From Gehongia tenuis (GTDB taxonomy: Bacteria; Bacillota; Clostridia; Christensenellales; NSJ-53): 64,000 nt of DNA. A program made the translations under genes and the position numbers. How positions within the stretch are numbered: the first letter of the stretch is position 1; each line of letters begins with the position of its first letter. This document shows positions 1-7,366 of this stretch, in pieces. The notes beneath the pieces were generated by a model. It saw nothing but the letters and a program-made list of their open reading frames with translations. It had not been told where the DNA came from and did not search any database. Location: positions 124,001 to 188,000 of the forward strand of contig NZ_JACRSR010000002.1 of the NCBI RefSeq assembly GCF_014384795.1, read 5' to 3'.

Positions 1-840
1 TTTCGCCTTCAAGGCCTCAAGACAGCTTGGTAAAAAGATACTCGCCACCGCACGATGGACCAAGAGGGTCTCCATGGCATTGCACACGCCGGGCCGGCTC
101 ACCTTGGCATTGACGGCGATTCGCTGGGCCATGGCAAGGTCGGCGCCTTCATCCACGTAGGTATGACAGATGCCCACACCCGTCTCAATCACCGGTACGC
201 TGGCGTTTTCCACCACCGCACGGATGAGTCCCGCTCCGCCTCTTGGGATGAGCACGTCCAGTATGCCCGTAAGACCCATCATCTCCCGAGTGGTTTCCCG
301 GCTGGTGTCCATCACAAGCTGCACCGCATCCCCGGGATATCCTGTTTCCTTTCCGGCATCCTGCAGAATCTTTACAATCGCCAGATTGGAGCGAAAGGCC
401 TCCTTGCCCCCCTTCAGCAGACAAGCGTTTCCCGTCTTGACACAAAGGGACGCCACATCGGCTGTCACATTGGGCCGCGCCTCATAAATAACGCCCACAA
501 GACCCAGGGGCACCCGTCTTTGACCAATGACAAGACCATTCGGCCGCTTCTCCATGGAGATAACCTGACCGATGGGATCGGGCAGTCCGGCCACGTCCAT
601 GAAGCCCTGAGCCATGGCCTCGATTCGCGCTTTTGTGAGGGTCAGCCGGTCAATTAGGGCGGGGCTGAGATGCTCCCGGCCCGCCGCCACATCCAGGGCA
701 TTGGCCTCAAGAATTTCATCTTGGCGGACAAGCAGCGCCCGGCCCATGGCCTCCAGAACCCGATTTTTCTCCGGGATGGATAACGCCGCCGTTTCCACTG
801 AAGCTCTCTTTGCCGCAATTGCCTGTTCACGTAGTGCCAT
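1..840 (-). CDS. proA: Glutamate-5-semialdehyde dehydrogenase (gamma-glutamyl phosphate reductase), C-terminus cut by window edge
   Basis: Catalyses NADPH-dependent reduction of gamma-glutamyl phosphate in proline synthesis (cytosol). About 280 N-terminal residues are visible, beginning MALREQAIAAKRAS, and the frame is open to the window edge, so roughly the last third (family usually 410-420 aa) is missing. The segment RPGVCNAMETLLVH carries the ProA catalytic cysteine, and EARPNVTADVASLCVKTGN is the family substrate/cofactor region. The ATG at 840 is preceded by a GGAGG six bases upstream. A proB partner is not in view; it could lie off the window. Identification is by family-wide sequence pattern and is very secure. 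Confidence 0.95.
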   Translation of the reverse strand, partial: MALREQAIAAKRASVETAALSIPEKNRVLEAMGRALLVRQDEILEANALDVAAGREHLSPALIDRLTLTKARIEAMAQGFMDVAGLPDPIGQVISMEKRPNGLVIGQRRVPLGLVGVIYEARPNVTADVASLCVKTGNACLLKGGKEAFRSNLAIVKILQDAGKETGYPGDAVQLVMDTSRETTREMMGLTGILDVLIPRGGAGLIRAVVENASVPVIETGVGICHTYVDEGADLAMAQRIAVNAKVSRPGVCNAMETLLVHRAVASIFLPSCLEALKAK

Positions 841-902
841 TGGGGAACCTCCTCAAAGCTGTTTTTATTATCCTATCCTGTGGAGGTTTCCATTGTCAAC
901 CG

Positions 903-1448
903 TTAGCTTTCCAGACTTTCAATGTAGCTTTCCAGCTCCTCCAGGGAATCGAAAGCAATACCCTGGCGAAGGGACGCCCGCACGTTCTCCGGCAAAGCAT
1001 CCACCGGCGTGTTCAGGGTGTGGATGATCTGAACGTCCTTGCCATCGGCATTTTGATAGATCTGGAGCTGACCGTTTTCCTCCTTCAGCACGAAATGTTC
1101 GGGACAATAAAGATCCAGCCGTTCATCCACGATGACCTGATCCGCACTGAAATAGGCGGCGGCCCGGCCTGCCGTCTCCCGGAGCCCTTCTTCGGTAAGC
1201 CCCGCCCATTCCCGCGGGATGGGCACCTCCTGCTTCAGTATGTGCCCGCAGGGGGCATAGGTGTAGCGGTACACCACTTTTGCGTAGGGGGACAGGGTCA
1301 CGCTGCTTTGACTCACGCTCATCTCCTCCCCCGCCGCCCAGGCGTTGAGGAAAAAGCCGAGGACCAACCCCACAGCCAGTGCCAATACAAGGGACACAGC
1401 CATAATGACGGGCCGTTTATTATCCTGCAACCAATGAATCACTTGCAT
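903..1448 (-). CDS. Membrane-anchored BofC C-terminal-domain-like protein
   Basis: A 181-aa protein with a short cytoplasmic head, one N-terminal membrane segment (about residues 12-37) and an extracytoplasmic domain. The domain contains YTYAPCGH, then a GLTEEGL segment, LYCPEHFVLKEENGQL and a final segment GIAFDSLEELESYIES. This CGH...CPEHF layout is what I know from clostridial proteins annotated as BofC C-terminal domain; in Bacillus, BofC restrains the SpoIVB protease during spore formation. I chose the ATG at 1448 (MQVIHWLQD) because GGAGG lies 10 bases upstream; an ATG at 1487 has no good site. It lies just upstream of proA on the same strand. The role in sporulation is inferred. Confidence 0.6.
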   Translation of the reverse strand: MQVIHWLQDNKRPVIMAVSLVLALAVGLVLGFFLNAWAAGEEMSVSQSSVTLSPYAKVVYRYTYAPCGHILKQEVPIPREWAGLTEEGLRETAGRAAAYFSADQVIVDERLDLYCPEHFVLKEENGQLQIYQNADGKDVQIIHTLNTPVDALPENVRASLRQGIAFDSLEELESYIESLES

Positions 1449-1542
1449 CTTTCGTATGCCTCCATGTTTTTTTACCATGTTTCCCAAGGCCCCGTCATTT
1501 CATACAAAAGTATCCAAGGAACGGGTCACAACCCCCGATTTG

Positions 1543-1551
1543 TGCTATACT
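1543..1551 (+). promoter_or_regulatory. Extended -10 promoter for the lone plus-strand membrane protein
   Basis: TGC followed by TATACT, about 37 bases upstream of the ATG at 1588. No good -35 is visible at 17 bp, but the TGn extension compensates in Firmicutes. It lies in the 139-bp divergent gap 1449-1587, which otherwise shows nothing. Confidence 0.4.
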
Positions 1552-1587
1552 TAACCTTGTTTCATCTTGTTTGAATGGGAGTATTTC

Positions 1588-3069
1588 ATGAATCGATTGG
1601 ATAGGACGCTGCACATTTTGACCTATACGCTGCTGGGGCTGCCGGCGGTGCTCTTCTTTTGGGGCTGGCTGAAATGGTACATCGCGCTGCCCGCTTCGGC
1701 GGCGCTCGTCACAAGCCTGATCCTTGCCCTCAAGAGAACCTCTTTCATATCCGACAAAGAGTTCAAGGCCCGCCTTTTTCCAAAGGGCAGGTGGACCTTT
1801 ATCGCGCTGTCCGCCTTCATTCTTTTGGCCTGGCTCCTCCTCTCCGGCATATCGGGCACGGCCTATCAAAACTGGGACTTCCATGGACGCAACGCGGTGA
1901 TGCATGATCTCATTGACTTTAGCTGGCCCGTGCGCTACGACATGCTCTCCCAGGGCGCACCGGCGGATGGAGCGTTGGTCTACTATTTCGCCTTCTTTCT
2001 TCCCGCGGCGCTGGTGGGCAAGGTGCTGGGATTCCCGGCGGCAGGCTGGGCCCTTTGCTTCTACATCGCTCTATGCCTTGCTGCGATTCTGCTGCTTTTG
2101 GTGCGCCATACGAAATGCAATCCCCTGCTTCTTACCGTGCTGCTCGCCCTATGGAGCGGCCTTGATATTGTGGGCTACCTCCTGTTCTGGGGTGCACCGC
2201 CGTCCGTCACCACTCACATGGAATGGTGGGCGGGCAGCGGGATCTTCCAATACTCCTCCATGACTACCCAGCTGTTTTGGGTGTTCAATCAAAGCGTTCC
2301 CGCATGGCTGGCCACCGCTCTCATGCTGAATACGGAGAATCGCGGCAACTTGGGGCTCATCCTGGCGCTGGCCATCCCAGCGGCACCCTTCCCCGCCGTG
2401 GGACTTCTGCCCTTTATCATTTATCGGTGCGTGTTCAAGGACGGAAGGACGCTGAAGACATGGCTTCTCCATCTGAAGGAGGCCCTGTCCCTTCAAAGCG
2501 TGCTGGCGGCTCTGCCCATACTCATCGTATTCGGAAGCTTTTTCACCATCAACAATTCCCTGGGCAGCCGTAGCGGCATTCTATTCTCCATGGATTATTT
2601 CCGCTGGGAATATATGCTGAACTATGCGGTCTTTCTTCTGCTGGAGTTCGGCCTCTACGCGCTTATTCTGTGGCCCCAGAATCGCAGGAATAAAGAATTT
2701 TATATCATAGTCGCAATGCTTTGCATTCTGCCTTTTTTTGTGGTGGGTATAAGCAGCGATCTCATGATGCGAGCCAGCATCCCCGCTATATTCATTCTGG
2801 TCTCTTTGACCGCTGTCCGCCTCCAGGCCGCCTTCCGCAGGAGAAGGCGCTGGGTCGCCGCGGGGCTCGTTCTCCTTCTTCTCGTAGGCGCTGTAACGCC
2901 CTTTACGGAGATTGCCCGTTCGGTGGTCTACACATCTCAGGGTTACACGGTGGCCGATGAATGGAAGACCTTCTCCGATTATCAGGCCAATCTCGAGAAT
3001 GCCCATGCGGCAAATTTTGTGTGCATGGAGCCTGAGAAAAGCTTTTTCTTCAAGTATCTCGCCAAATAA
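1588..3069 (+). CDS. Polytopic membrane protein of unknown function, possibly GT-C-like
   Basis: A 493-aa, very hydrophobic protein with about ten or more membrane segments and a short polar tail. I do not recognise the family with certainty. After the second or third helix there is a loop (around residues 93-120) with WDFHGRNAVMHDLIDFSWPV, an aromatic and charged pattern that resembles the first extracytoplasmic loop of GT-C-type lipid-linked glycosyltransferases; that resemblance is inference. A run of arginines (about residue 413) marks a cytoplasmic loop. The ATG at 1588 is chosen because GGGAG lies six bases upstream; an in-frame TTG at 1567 has no site. The gene stands alone on the plus strand between minus-strand neighbours and ends in a shared terminator. 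Confidence 0.55.
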   Translation: MNRLDRTLHILTYTLLGLPAVLFFWGWLKWYIALPASAALVTSLILALKRTSFISDKEFKARLFPKGRWTFIALSAFILLAWLLLSGISGTAYQNWDFHGRNAVMHDLIDFSWPVRYDMLSQGAPADGALVYYFAFFLPAALVGKVLGFPAAGWALCFYIALCLAAILLLLVRHTKCNPLLLTVLLALWSGLDIVGYLLFWGAPPSVTTHMEWWAGSGIFQYSSMTTQLFWVFNQSVPAWLATALMLNTENRGNLGLILALAIPAAPFPAVGLLPFIIYRCVFKDGRTLKTWLLHLKEALSLQSVLAALPILIVFGSFFTINNSLGSRSGILFSMDYFRWEYMLNYAVFLLLEFGLYALILWPQNRRNKEFYIIVAMLCILPFFVVGISSDLMMRASIPAIFILVSLTAVRLQAAFRRRRRWVAAGLVLLLLVGAVTPFTEIARSVVYTSQGYTVADEWKTFSDYQANLENAHAANFVCMEPEKSFFFKYLAK

Positions 3070-3077
3070 GCGCATGA

Positions 3078-3107
3078 AAAAAGAGCGGCCTTCCGGCCGC
3101 TCTTTTT
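3078..3107. terminator. Bidirectional rho-independent terminator
   Basis: Perfect 10-bp stem (3081-3090 with 3095-3104), loop TTCC, with A-run on the left and T-run on the right. It sits between convergent genes ending at 3069 (+) and 3116 (-), so it can serve both. Confidence 0.9.
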
Positions 3108-3115
3108 AACCTCTG

Positions 3116-3847
3116 TCAATCGGCAAAATCGGCGTTGTGATAGACCTCTTGAACATCGTCATTATCCTCGAGTTCGTCAATCAGCCGCTCCACCTTTTCC
3201 TGCACATCCCCGGCAACCTCCACGGTGTTTTGGGGGATGCGGGCGAGCTCCGCGGAGCTGAACTCATATCCCGCCTTTTCGAGGGCCTCCCGGACCGCCG
3301 CAAAATCGGCGGGATCGGTGGTGATCTCAAAGGCCTCTTCCATCTCCTCCATATCCTCCGCGCCGGCATCCAATGCCGTCATGAGCACCTCGTCGGCGTC
3401 CATGCCGTCCTTGCGGTCCACCACCAGAACACCCTTGCGGTCGAACATCCAACCCACACAGCCAGTGGCTCCCATGCCGTTGCCAAACTTGTCAAATAGA
3501 TGGCGAATATCCGAGGCCGAGCGGTTGCGGTTATCGGTGAGAACCTCCACGATCACGGCCACGCCGCCTGCGGCATAGCCTTCGTAGATCACTTCCTCAT
3601 AGGTCACGTTGCCCATCTCGCCAGCCGCCTTCTTGATGCTGCGCTGGATGTTGTCGTTGGGCATGTTGGCCGCCTTGGCCTTGGCGATAATATCCTTCAG
3701 CCGGGAATTGTTGTTTGGATCGCTGCCTCCGCCCTCCCGGACAGCAACGGCGATCTCGCGGCCCAGCTTGGTAAAAATTTTGCCCTTCTGGGAATCGGTT
3801 TTTTCCTTCTTGCGTTTGATATTTGCCCACTTCGAATGACCTGACAC
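3116..3847 (-). CDS. YebC/PmpR family protein
   Basis: A 243-aa protein starting MSGHSKWANIKRKK, the signature N-terminus of the YebC/PmpR family, and full length for it. Family members have been described as DNA-binding regulators (PmpR) and, more recently, as factors helping ribosomes through difficult proline stretches; which applies here cannot be told from sequence. The start is a GTG at 3847 with GGAGGG upstream. The gene has its own promoter lying over the end of the preceding hydrolase gene, and ends at the shared terminator at 3078-3107, so it is probably monocistronic. Confidence 0.93.
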   Translation of the reverse strand: MSGHSKWANIKRKKEKTDSQKGKIFTKLGREIAVAVREGGGSDPNNNSRLKDIIAKAKAANMPNDNIQRSIKKAAGEMGNVTYEEVIYEGYAAGGVAVIVEVLTDNRNRSASDIRHLFDKFGNGMGATGCVGWMFDRKGVLVVDRKDGMDADEVLMTALDAGAEDMEEMEEAFEITTDPADFAAVREALEKAGYEFSSAELARIPQNTVEVAGDVQEKVERLIDELEDNDDVQEVYHNADFAD

Positions 3848-3885
3848 AAATAGCCCTCCATTTCATGTGTACATGCGCTTTTTCT

Positions 3886-3914
3886 ATTATACCGAGGGCG
3901 CCAAAGTTTAGCAA
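3886..3914 (-). promoter_or_regulatory. Promoter of the YebC-family gene
   Basis: On the minus strand: -35 TTGCTA (3909-3914), 17-bp spacer, -10 TATAAT (3886-3891). The -35 box overlaps the stop codon of the alpha/beta hydrolase gene (3908-3910). Confidence 0.75.
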
Positions 3915-4741
3915 CTGCCGCCCCTATGTTTTTCGATAAAAGCCCATTCCTCGGCAAAAAGCTCCTTGCCAATGGGCTCGTTATGCAGTTCGTGATAGCA
4001 GCCGGGAAAACCATGGAATTCACAGTAACCAGAACACTCCCGCCAGAAGGTCTGACTGCCTTCGAAGGCGCAGATGGGGTCCTCCTCTCCATGGGCAAGA
4101 AAAAGCGGCACTTTGAGATCCTGCCCATGACGCAAGGCATAGTCCGCCGCGCCGTACGCCTCCTTGGCCAAACGAAGGGATATGCGGGAATGGTTCAGCG
4201 GATCATCGCTGTAATTTTTCACAATTTCCTCATCATGGGTAAGGCTTTCGGGCTTCAGGCCGTTGTCCACTGTCAGATTGGGAAAGATTCCCGCCATTTT
4301 CTCCATCATGGCGACCTTGGCTTTGCCGGGGCCGTTCTTGAGGATGAGCCAGGGACTGGTCACGATGGCGCCGCTGAGCCAGCTTATATCCTGTCTCAGA
4401 ATATAATTCAGAACGATGTTTCCACCGAGGCTGTGCCCAAAAAGGAACACTGGGCAGGCCGGCTCCGCAGCCGCTGCGGCATCGACCAGGGTTTTGACAT
4501 CCAAAAGCAGCTGCTCATAGGAAGGGATACAGCCCCGCTTTCCTCCGTTCCGGCCATGGCCGCGGTTGTCGATGCCCCATACATCCACGCCCTTCTCATT
4601 CATGAATGCCGTCATCTTCCCATGCCGTCCGCCGTGCTCGCCAAGCCCATGGATCACGCACAGCCGCGCCTTGGGCTGCTCCGCCTTCCAGCGCAGGCCC
4701 GCGATGGAAGCGCCGTCCGATCCCTTGAGACAAATCTCCAT
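3908..4741 (-). CDS. Alpha/beta hydrolase, monoacylglycerol-lipase-like
   Basis: A 277-aa cytosolic serine hydrolase. The nucleophile elbow is GHSLGG, an oxyanion region HGLGEHGGRHG occurs near residue 40, the acid is in AHGEEDPICAF and the catalytic His is in the late segment FPGCYHELHNE. This layout fits the lysophospholipase/monoacylglycerol lipase (hydrolase_4) group; the substrate is unknown. Two in-frame ATGs lie six bases apart; AGGAGG touches the first directly, so the second (4741) is the probable start. It follows the PHP gene by 10 bases and is the last gene of the hslO-PHP-hydrolase run. Confidence 0.88.
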   Translation of the reverse strand: MEICLKGSDGASIAGLRWKAEQPKARLCVIHGLGEHGGRHGKMTAFMNEKGVDVWGIDNRGHGRNGGKRGCIPSYEQLLLDVKTLVDAAAAAEPACPVFLFGHSLGGNIVLNYILRQDISWLSGAIVTSPWLILKNGPGKAKVAMMEKMAGIFPNLTVDNGLKPESLTHDEEIVKNYSDDPLNHSRISLRLAKEAYGAADYALRHGQDLKVPLFLAHGEEDPICAFEGSQTFWRECSGYCEFHGFPGCYHELHNEPIGKELFAEEWAFIEKHRGGSC

Positions 4742-4751
4742 TTCCATCCTC

Positions 4752-5522
4752 CTATCTCGCCCGCTTCAGCCGGGCAACACCCGCATCACTGGCATTGAGC
4801 AATCGTTCGGCTGGCACTCCCATCGCTTCCGCCCGAAGTACGCCGTCCCTCAAATCCCCCACCCGCTCCAGGGTATGGGCATCGCTGCCCACAATGAGAT
4901 CCGCTCCCGCCTGCCAGGCGATCCGCCCCGCCTCCACCGACACATAGGGATGCTTCGTATTGATTTCAAGGGCGGTGCCCACCTCGGCCGCCTTCACCGC
5001 TACCACCGCCATATCGATGGGAATGTACTCCCCGGGATGCGTAATTATGGCCACGGGATAGCGGTCCAGAGCGGCCACAAGCCCCGCTGTAATCCGCTCG
5101 CTCATACGGGCTTTGATGCGCTGCCATTTTGTCAGGGACGCCACGGCGGCGGGCAGGTTGAGTCCCCGGATATCCCGCCAGGTGCGGCTGGCCGCCCCCT
5201 TATGATAACCCACCAGCAATAGGTCGTAATAGGGGATCATGGCCTCGTCAATATCGATGGCGCCGTCCAGGCCGATAAGATTGGCCTCCACCCCCATCCA
5301 CACCCGGGGGTTGCCGCCGTACCGATCGTTCAGCTCGTCCACTTCCCGCCGAAGTTCCGGCTCGGACTTGCGGTTTCTGGCGTACATGAGATGGGCCGGG
5401 CCGTGATCCGCTACGCCGATATGCCTGAGCCCCAGTTCCTTGGCCCGGGCAACATTTTGAGCGAGGGTGCTCTTGCCATGGCTATACACCGTGTGTGTAT
5501 GGAAATCGCCGATCAATTCCAT
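4752..5522 (-). CDS. PHP-domain metal-dependent phosphoesterase
   Basis: A 256-aa PHP-fold protein. Metal-site motifs are GDFHTHTVYSHGKS at the N-terminus, GVADHG near residue 45, MGVEANLIG near residue 75, THPGEY in the middle and GSDAHTLERVG near the C-terminus, in the order of the histidinol-phosphatase-like/YcdX group. It probably hydrolyses a phosphoester; histidinol phosphate is possible but no his genes are nearby. The ATG at 5522 starts two bases after the hslO stop, which suggests translational coupling. The longer in-frame extension to 5600 lies inside hslO and does not resemble PHP proteins. Confidence 0.85.
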   Translation of the reverse strand: MELIGDFHTHTVYSHGKSTLAQNVARAKELGLRHIGVADHGPAHLMYARNRKSEPELRREVDELNDRYGGNPRVWMGVEANLIGLDGAIDIDEAMIPYYDLLLVGYHKGAASRTWRDIRGLNLPAAVASLTKWQRIKARMSERITAGLVAALDRYPVAIITHPGEYIPIDMAVVAVKAAEVGTALEINTKHPYVSVEAGRIAWQAGADLIVGSDAHTLERVGDLRDGVLRAEAMGVPAERLLNASDAGVARLKRAR

Positions 5523-5524
5523 GG

Positions 5525-6400
5525 TCAGCTCTTGGCCGAAGCGAGAAGCGCTTCCAGTTCCGGGCCGCTGAACTTGTAAGCCTCCCGGCAAAAATGACAC
5601 GTCACTTCCGCCTCGCCCTGCTTTTCGAGGATATCTCTGATCTCCGCTTCACCCATGCTGATCAGTACCTGTTCGATCCGCTCCCGGGAACAATCACAGC
5701 GAAACGCCGGTACGAAGGTCTCCAACACCTGGGCGTCCAAAAATCCGAACTCATTGTCCAGCACCTCCTCCACCGTATGCCCTTCAAAAAGGTTGCTTAC
5801 GTTGCTCAGAAGGGGCGCTATGGCTTCAAGGGAATCCAGGGTGGTCTCCTTGCAGCCCGGCAGCGGCTGCACCCATACGCCGCCGGCGTCCAGCACGCTG
5901 CCATCGGTATCGACCCGCACACCCAAGGAGACAATCCCCGGCTTCTGTTCGGAAAGGGCGAGATACCAGGCAAAATCCTCGGCAATCTCGCCGCTTTTCA
6001 GCTCCACCTTGCCCACATAGGGCTTCTTCATGCCGATATCCTTGATCACGGTCAGGGTACCTTCACCAATAGCTCCGCCCACGTCCAGCTTGCCCCGGCC
6101 GTTCAGCGGCAGCTCCACATCGGGGTTGTTCACATACCCCTTGGCCGTGCCGTCAGGATAGGCTACCGTCACCAATCCGCCCAGAGGACCGTTCCCCTTG
6201 ATGGTCGCCGACAGACTGCCGCTTTCATTCTTGAGGCTTCTGGCCATCATCACCGACATGATGAGCGTCCGACCCAGGGCCGCCGTGGCCACCGGGGAAA
6301 GCCCATGAATCTGCCGCGCTCTTTCGCAAAGTTCCGGCCCATGGGCCAGCATTACCACGGCGTCACCGCCGGCCAAAGATGCACTGATAATCTTGTCCAT
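5525..6400 (-). CDS. hslO: Redox-regulated chaperone Hsp33
   Basis: A 291-aa cytosolic holdase that binds unfolding proteins when oxidised. The C-terminal redox switch is CDC ... CHFC (about 30 residues apart), the zinc-binding four-cysteine signature of Hsp33. The N-terminal MDKIISASLAGG and the GNGPLGGL segment are also typical. Length is normal. It follows the methyltransferase gene by nine bases and precedes the PHP gene by two. Confidence 0.96.
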   Translation of the reverse strand: MDKIISASLAGGDAVVMLAHGPELCERARQIHGLSPVATAALGRTLIMSVMMARSLKNESGSLSATIKGNGPLGGLVTVAYPDGTAKGYVNNPDVELPLNGRGKLDVGGAIGEGTLTVIKDIGMKKPYVGKVELKSGEIAEDFAWYLALSEQKPGIVSLGVRVDTDGSVLDAGGVWVQPLPGCKETTLDSLEAIAPLLSNVSNLFEGHTVEEVLDNEFGFLDAQVLETFVPAFRCDCSRERIEQVLISMGEAEIRDILEKQGEAEVTCHFCREAYKFSGPELEALLASAKS

Positions 6401-6409
6401 ACTTGATCC

Positions 6410-7144
6410 TCACATTCTCTGCGCAATAAAATAGATTCTCTCTTCGTCCGCCTCCGGTGCCTTCTGACCATCGCCGCAGACCTCCACGGAGGCAAAACCC
6501 GCCTTTCGGAGCCTTGGCACCAGCTCCTCCACCTTATGGGCCCGCTGGCGCTGGGTCTCCGGCACCTTTCGGTAAAGCTCTCCCTCCTTGATAAAGAAGA
6601 GCAACTCCAAGGTCAGAATACGGCTTTCACAGTCATATTCATTGAACCAAAGGCATGCGCCCTCGTCTTCATCCCAGCCGTAGAACTGGTTCGCCAATAT
6701 ATGTTCCAGTTTATAAGCGGAGCTAATATCGAACACGAACACTCCGCCGGGCCTGAGGTTCTCGTGAACCCGGCGAAAGAATTTCTCCACGTCCTCCAGA
6801 TCGGTCAAATAATTGACCCCGTCGATGGCGCACACCGCCAAATCCACCGGCCTGTGCAGCTGAAAGGTCCGCAGGTCCTGCCGGACGAAAGGAATGGCAA
6901 GGCCCCGCCGCCGGGCCTTTCTCGTGGCAAGGTCCAGCATGTCCGCCGAACCGTCCAGCCCGCACACCTGGTAACCCAGCTCCGCCAAAGGCAGGCTCAC
7001 GTTGCCGGTGCCGCAGGCCAGATCCACGACGGTCCTCCCCCCAGGGCAGAGACGCTCCATGGCCGCACGGGCCATCCTTACCCAGCCTTCGTAGTCCAGG
7101 TCCGCCATCCAGGCATCGTATACCGCCGCCCATCCTTCGTACAA
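6410..7144 (-). CDS. Class I SAM-dependent methyltransferase
   Basis: A 244-aa cytosolic protein with a standard Rossmann methyltransferase core: motif I VVDLACGTGN near residue 42, the acidic loop CGLDGSADML, motif II-like VDLAVCAIDGVNYL and FRRVHENLRPGGVFVFD after it. The substrate is unknown. The start is a TTG at 7144, with AAGGAG nine bases upstream; the resulting N-terminus MYEGWAAVYDAWM matches the usual opening of this clostridial group. It sits between the SASP gene (15 bases) and hslO (9 bases). Confidence 0.87.
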   Translation of the reverse strand: MYEGWAAVYDAWMADLDYEGWVRMARAAMERLCPGGRTVVDLACGTGNVSLPLAELGYQVCGLDGSADMLDLATRKARRRGLAIPFVRQDLRTFQLHRPVDLAVCAIDGVNYLTDLEDVEKFFRRVHENLRPGGVFVFDISSAYKLEHILANQFYGWDEDEGACLWFNEYDCESRILTLELLFFIKEGELYRKVPETQRQRAHKVEELVPRLRKAGFASVEVCGDGQKAPEADEERIYFIAQRM

Positions 7145-7158
7145 GTCCCATCGCTCCT

Positions 7159-7314
7159 TTATTTTTTACCGCTTCGCTTGCTCATCAGGCCGCCCACCAT
7201 GCCGCTTTCCTTCGCGGTCAGACCGGCCCAGCCCTTTTCAAGCAGCTTGGGCAAAAGCCCCAGTTCCTCAGCGATCTCATATTTCAGCCTCTTCTGCTGC
7301 AAATCTTCCTTCAT
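7159..7314 (-). CDS. Small acid-soluble spore protein, alpha/beta-type family
   Basis: A 51-aa basic protein, MKEDLQQKRLKYEIAEELG followed by a longer-than-usual linker and ESGMVGGLMSKRSGKK. The two conserved SASP blocks are both present: KYEIAEELG and the second-helix ESGxVGGxMxKR. Such proteins coat spore DNA and protect it in the dormant spore; the Glu in the ELG block is near where the GPR protease cuts in the family. The linker LLPKLLEKGWAGLTAK marks it as a divergent clostridial subgroup. Two ATGs adjoin (7317, 7314); spacing from AGGAGG (7 bases) favours 7314. I could not find a convincing sigma-G promoter. Confidence 0.8.
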   Translation of the reverse strand: MKEDLQQKRLKYEIAEELGLLPKLLEKGWAGLTAKESGMVGGLMSKRSGKK

Positions 7315-7366
7315 CATCCAGCCTCCTCTTAGGCTAGTATTGAAGAAAGAAGGGAGGTCTATACCC

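Noticed and set aside
1567..1587. TTG start seven codons upstream for the lone membrane protein
   Set aside because: No ribosome site precedes it, while GGGAG lies six bases before the ATG at 1588.
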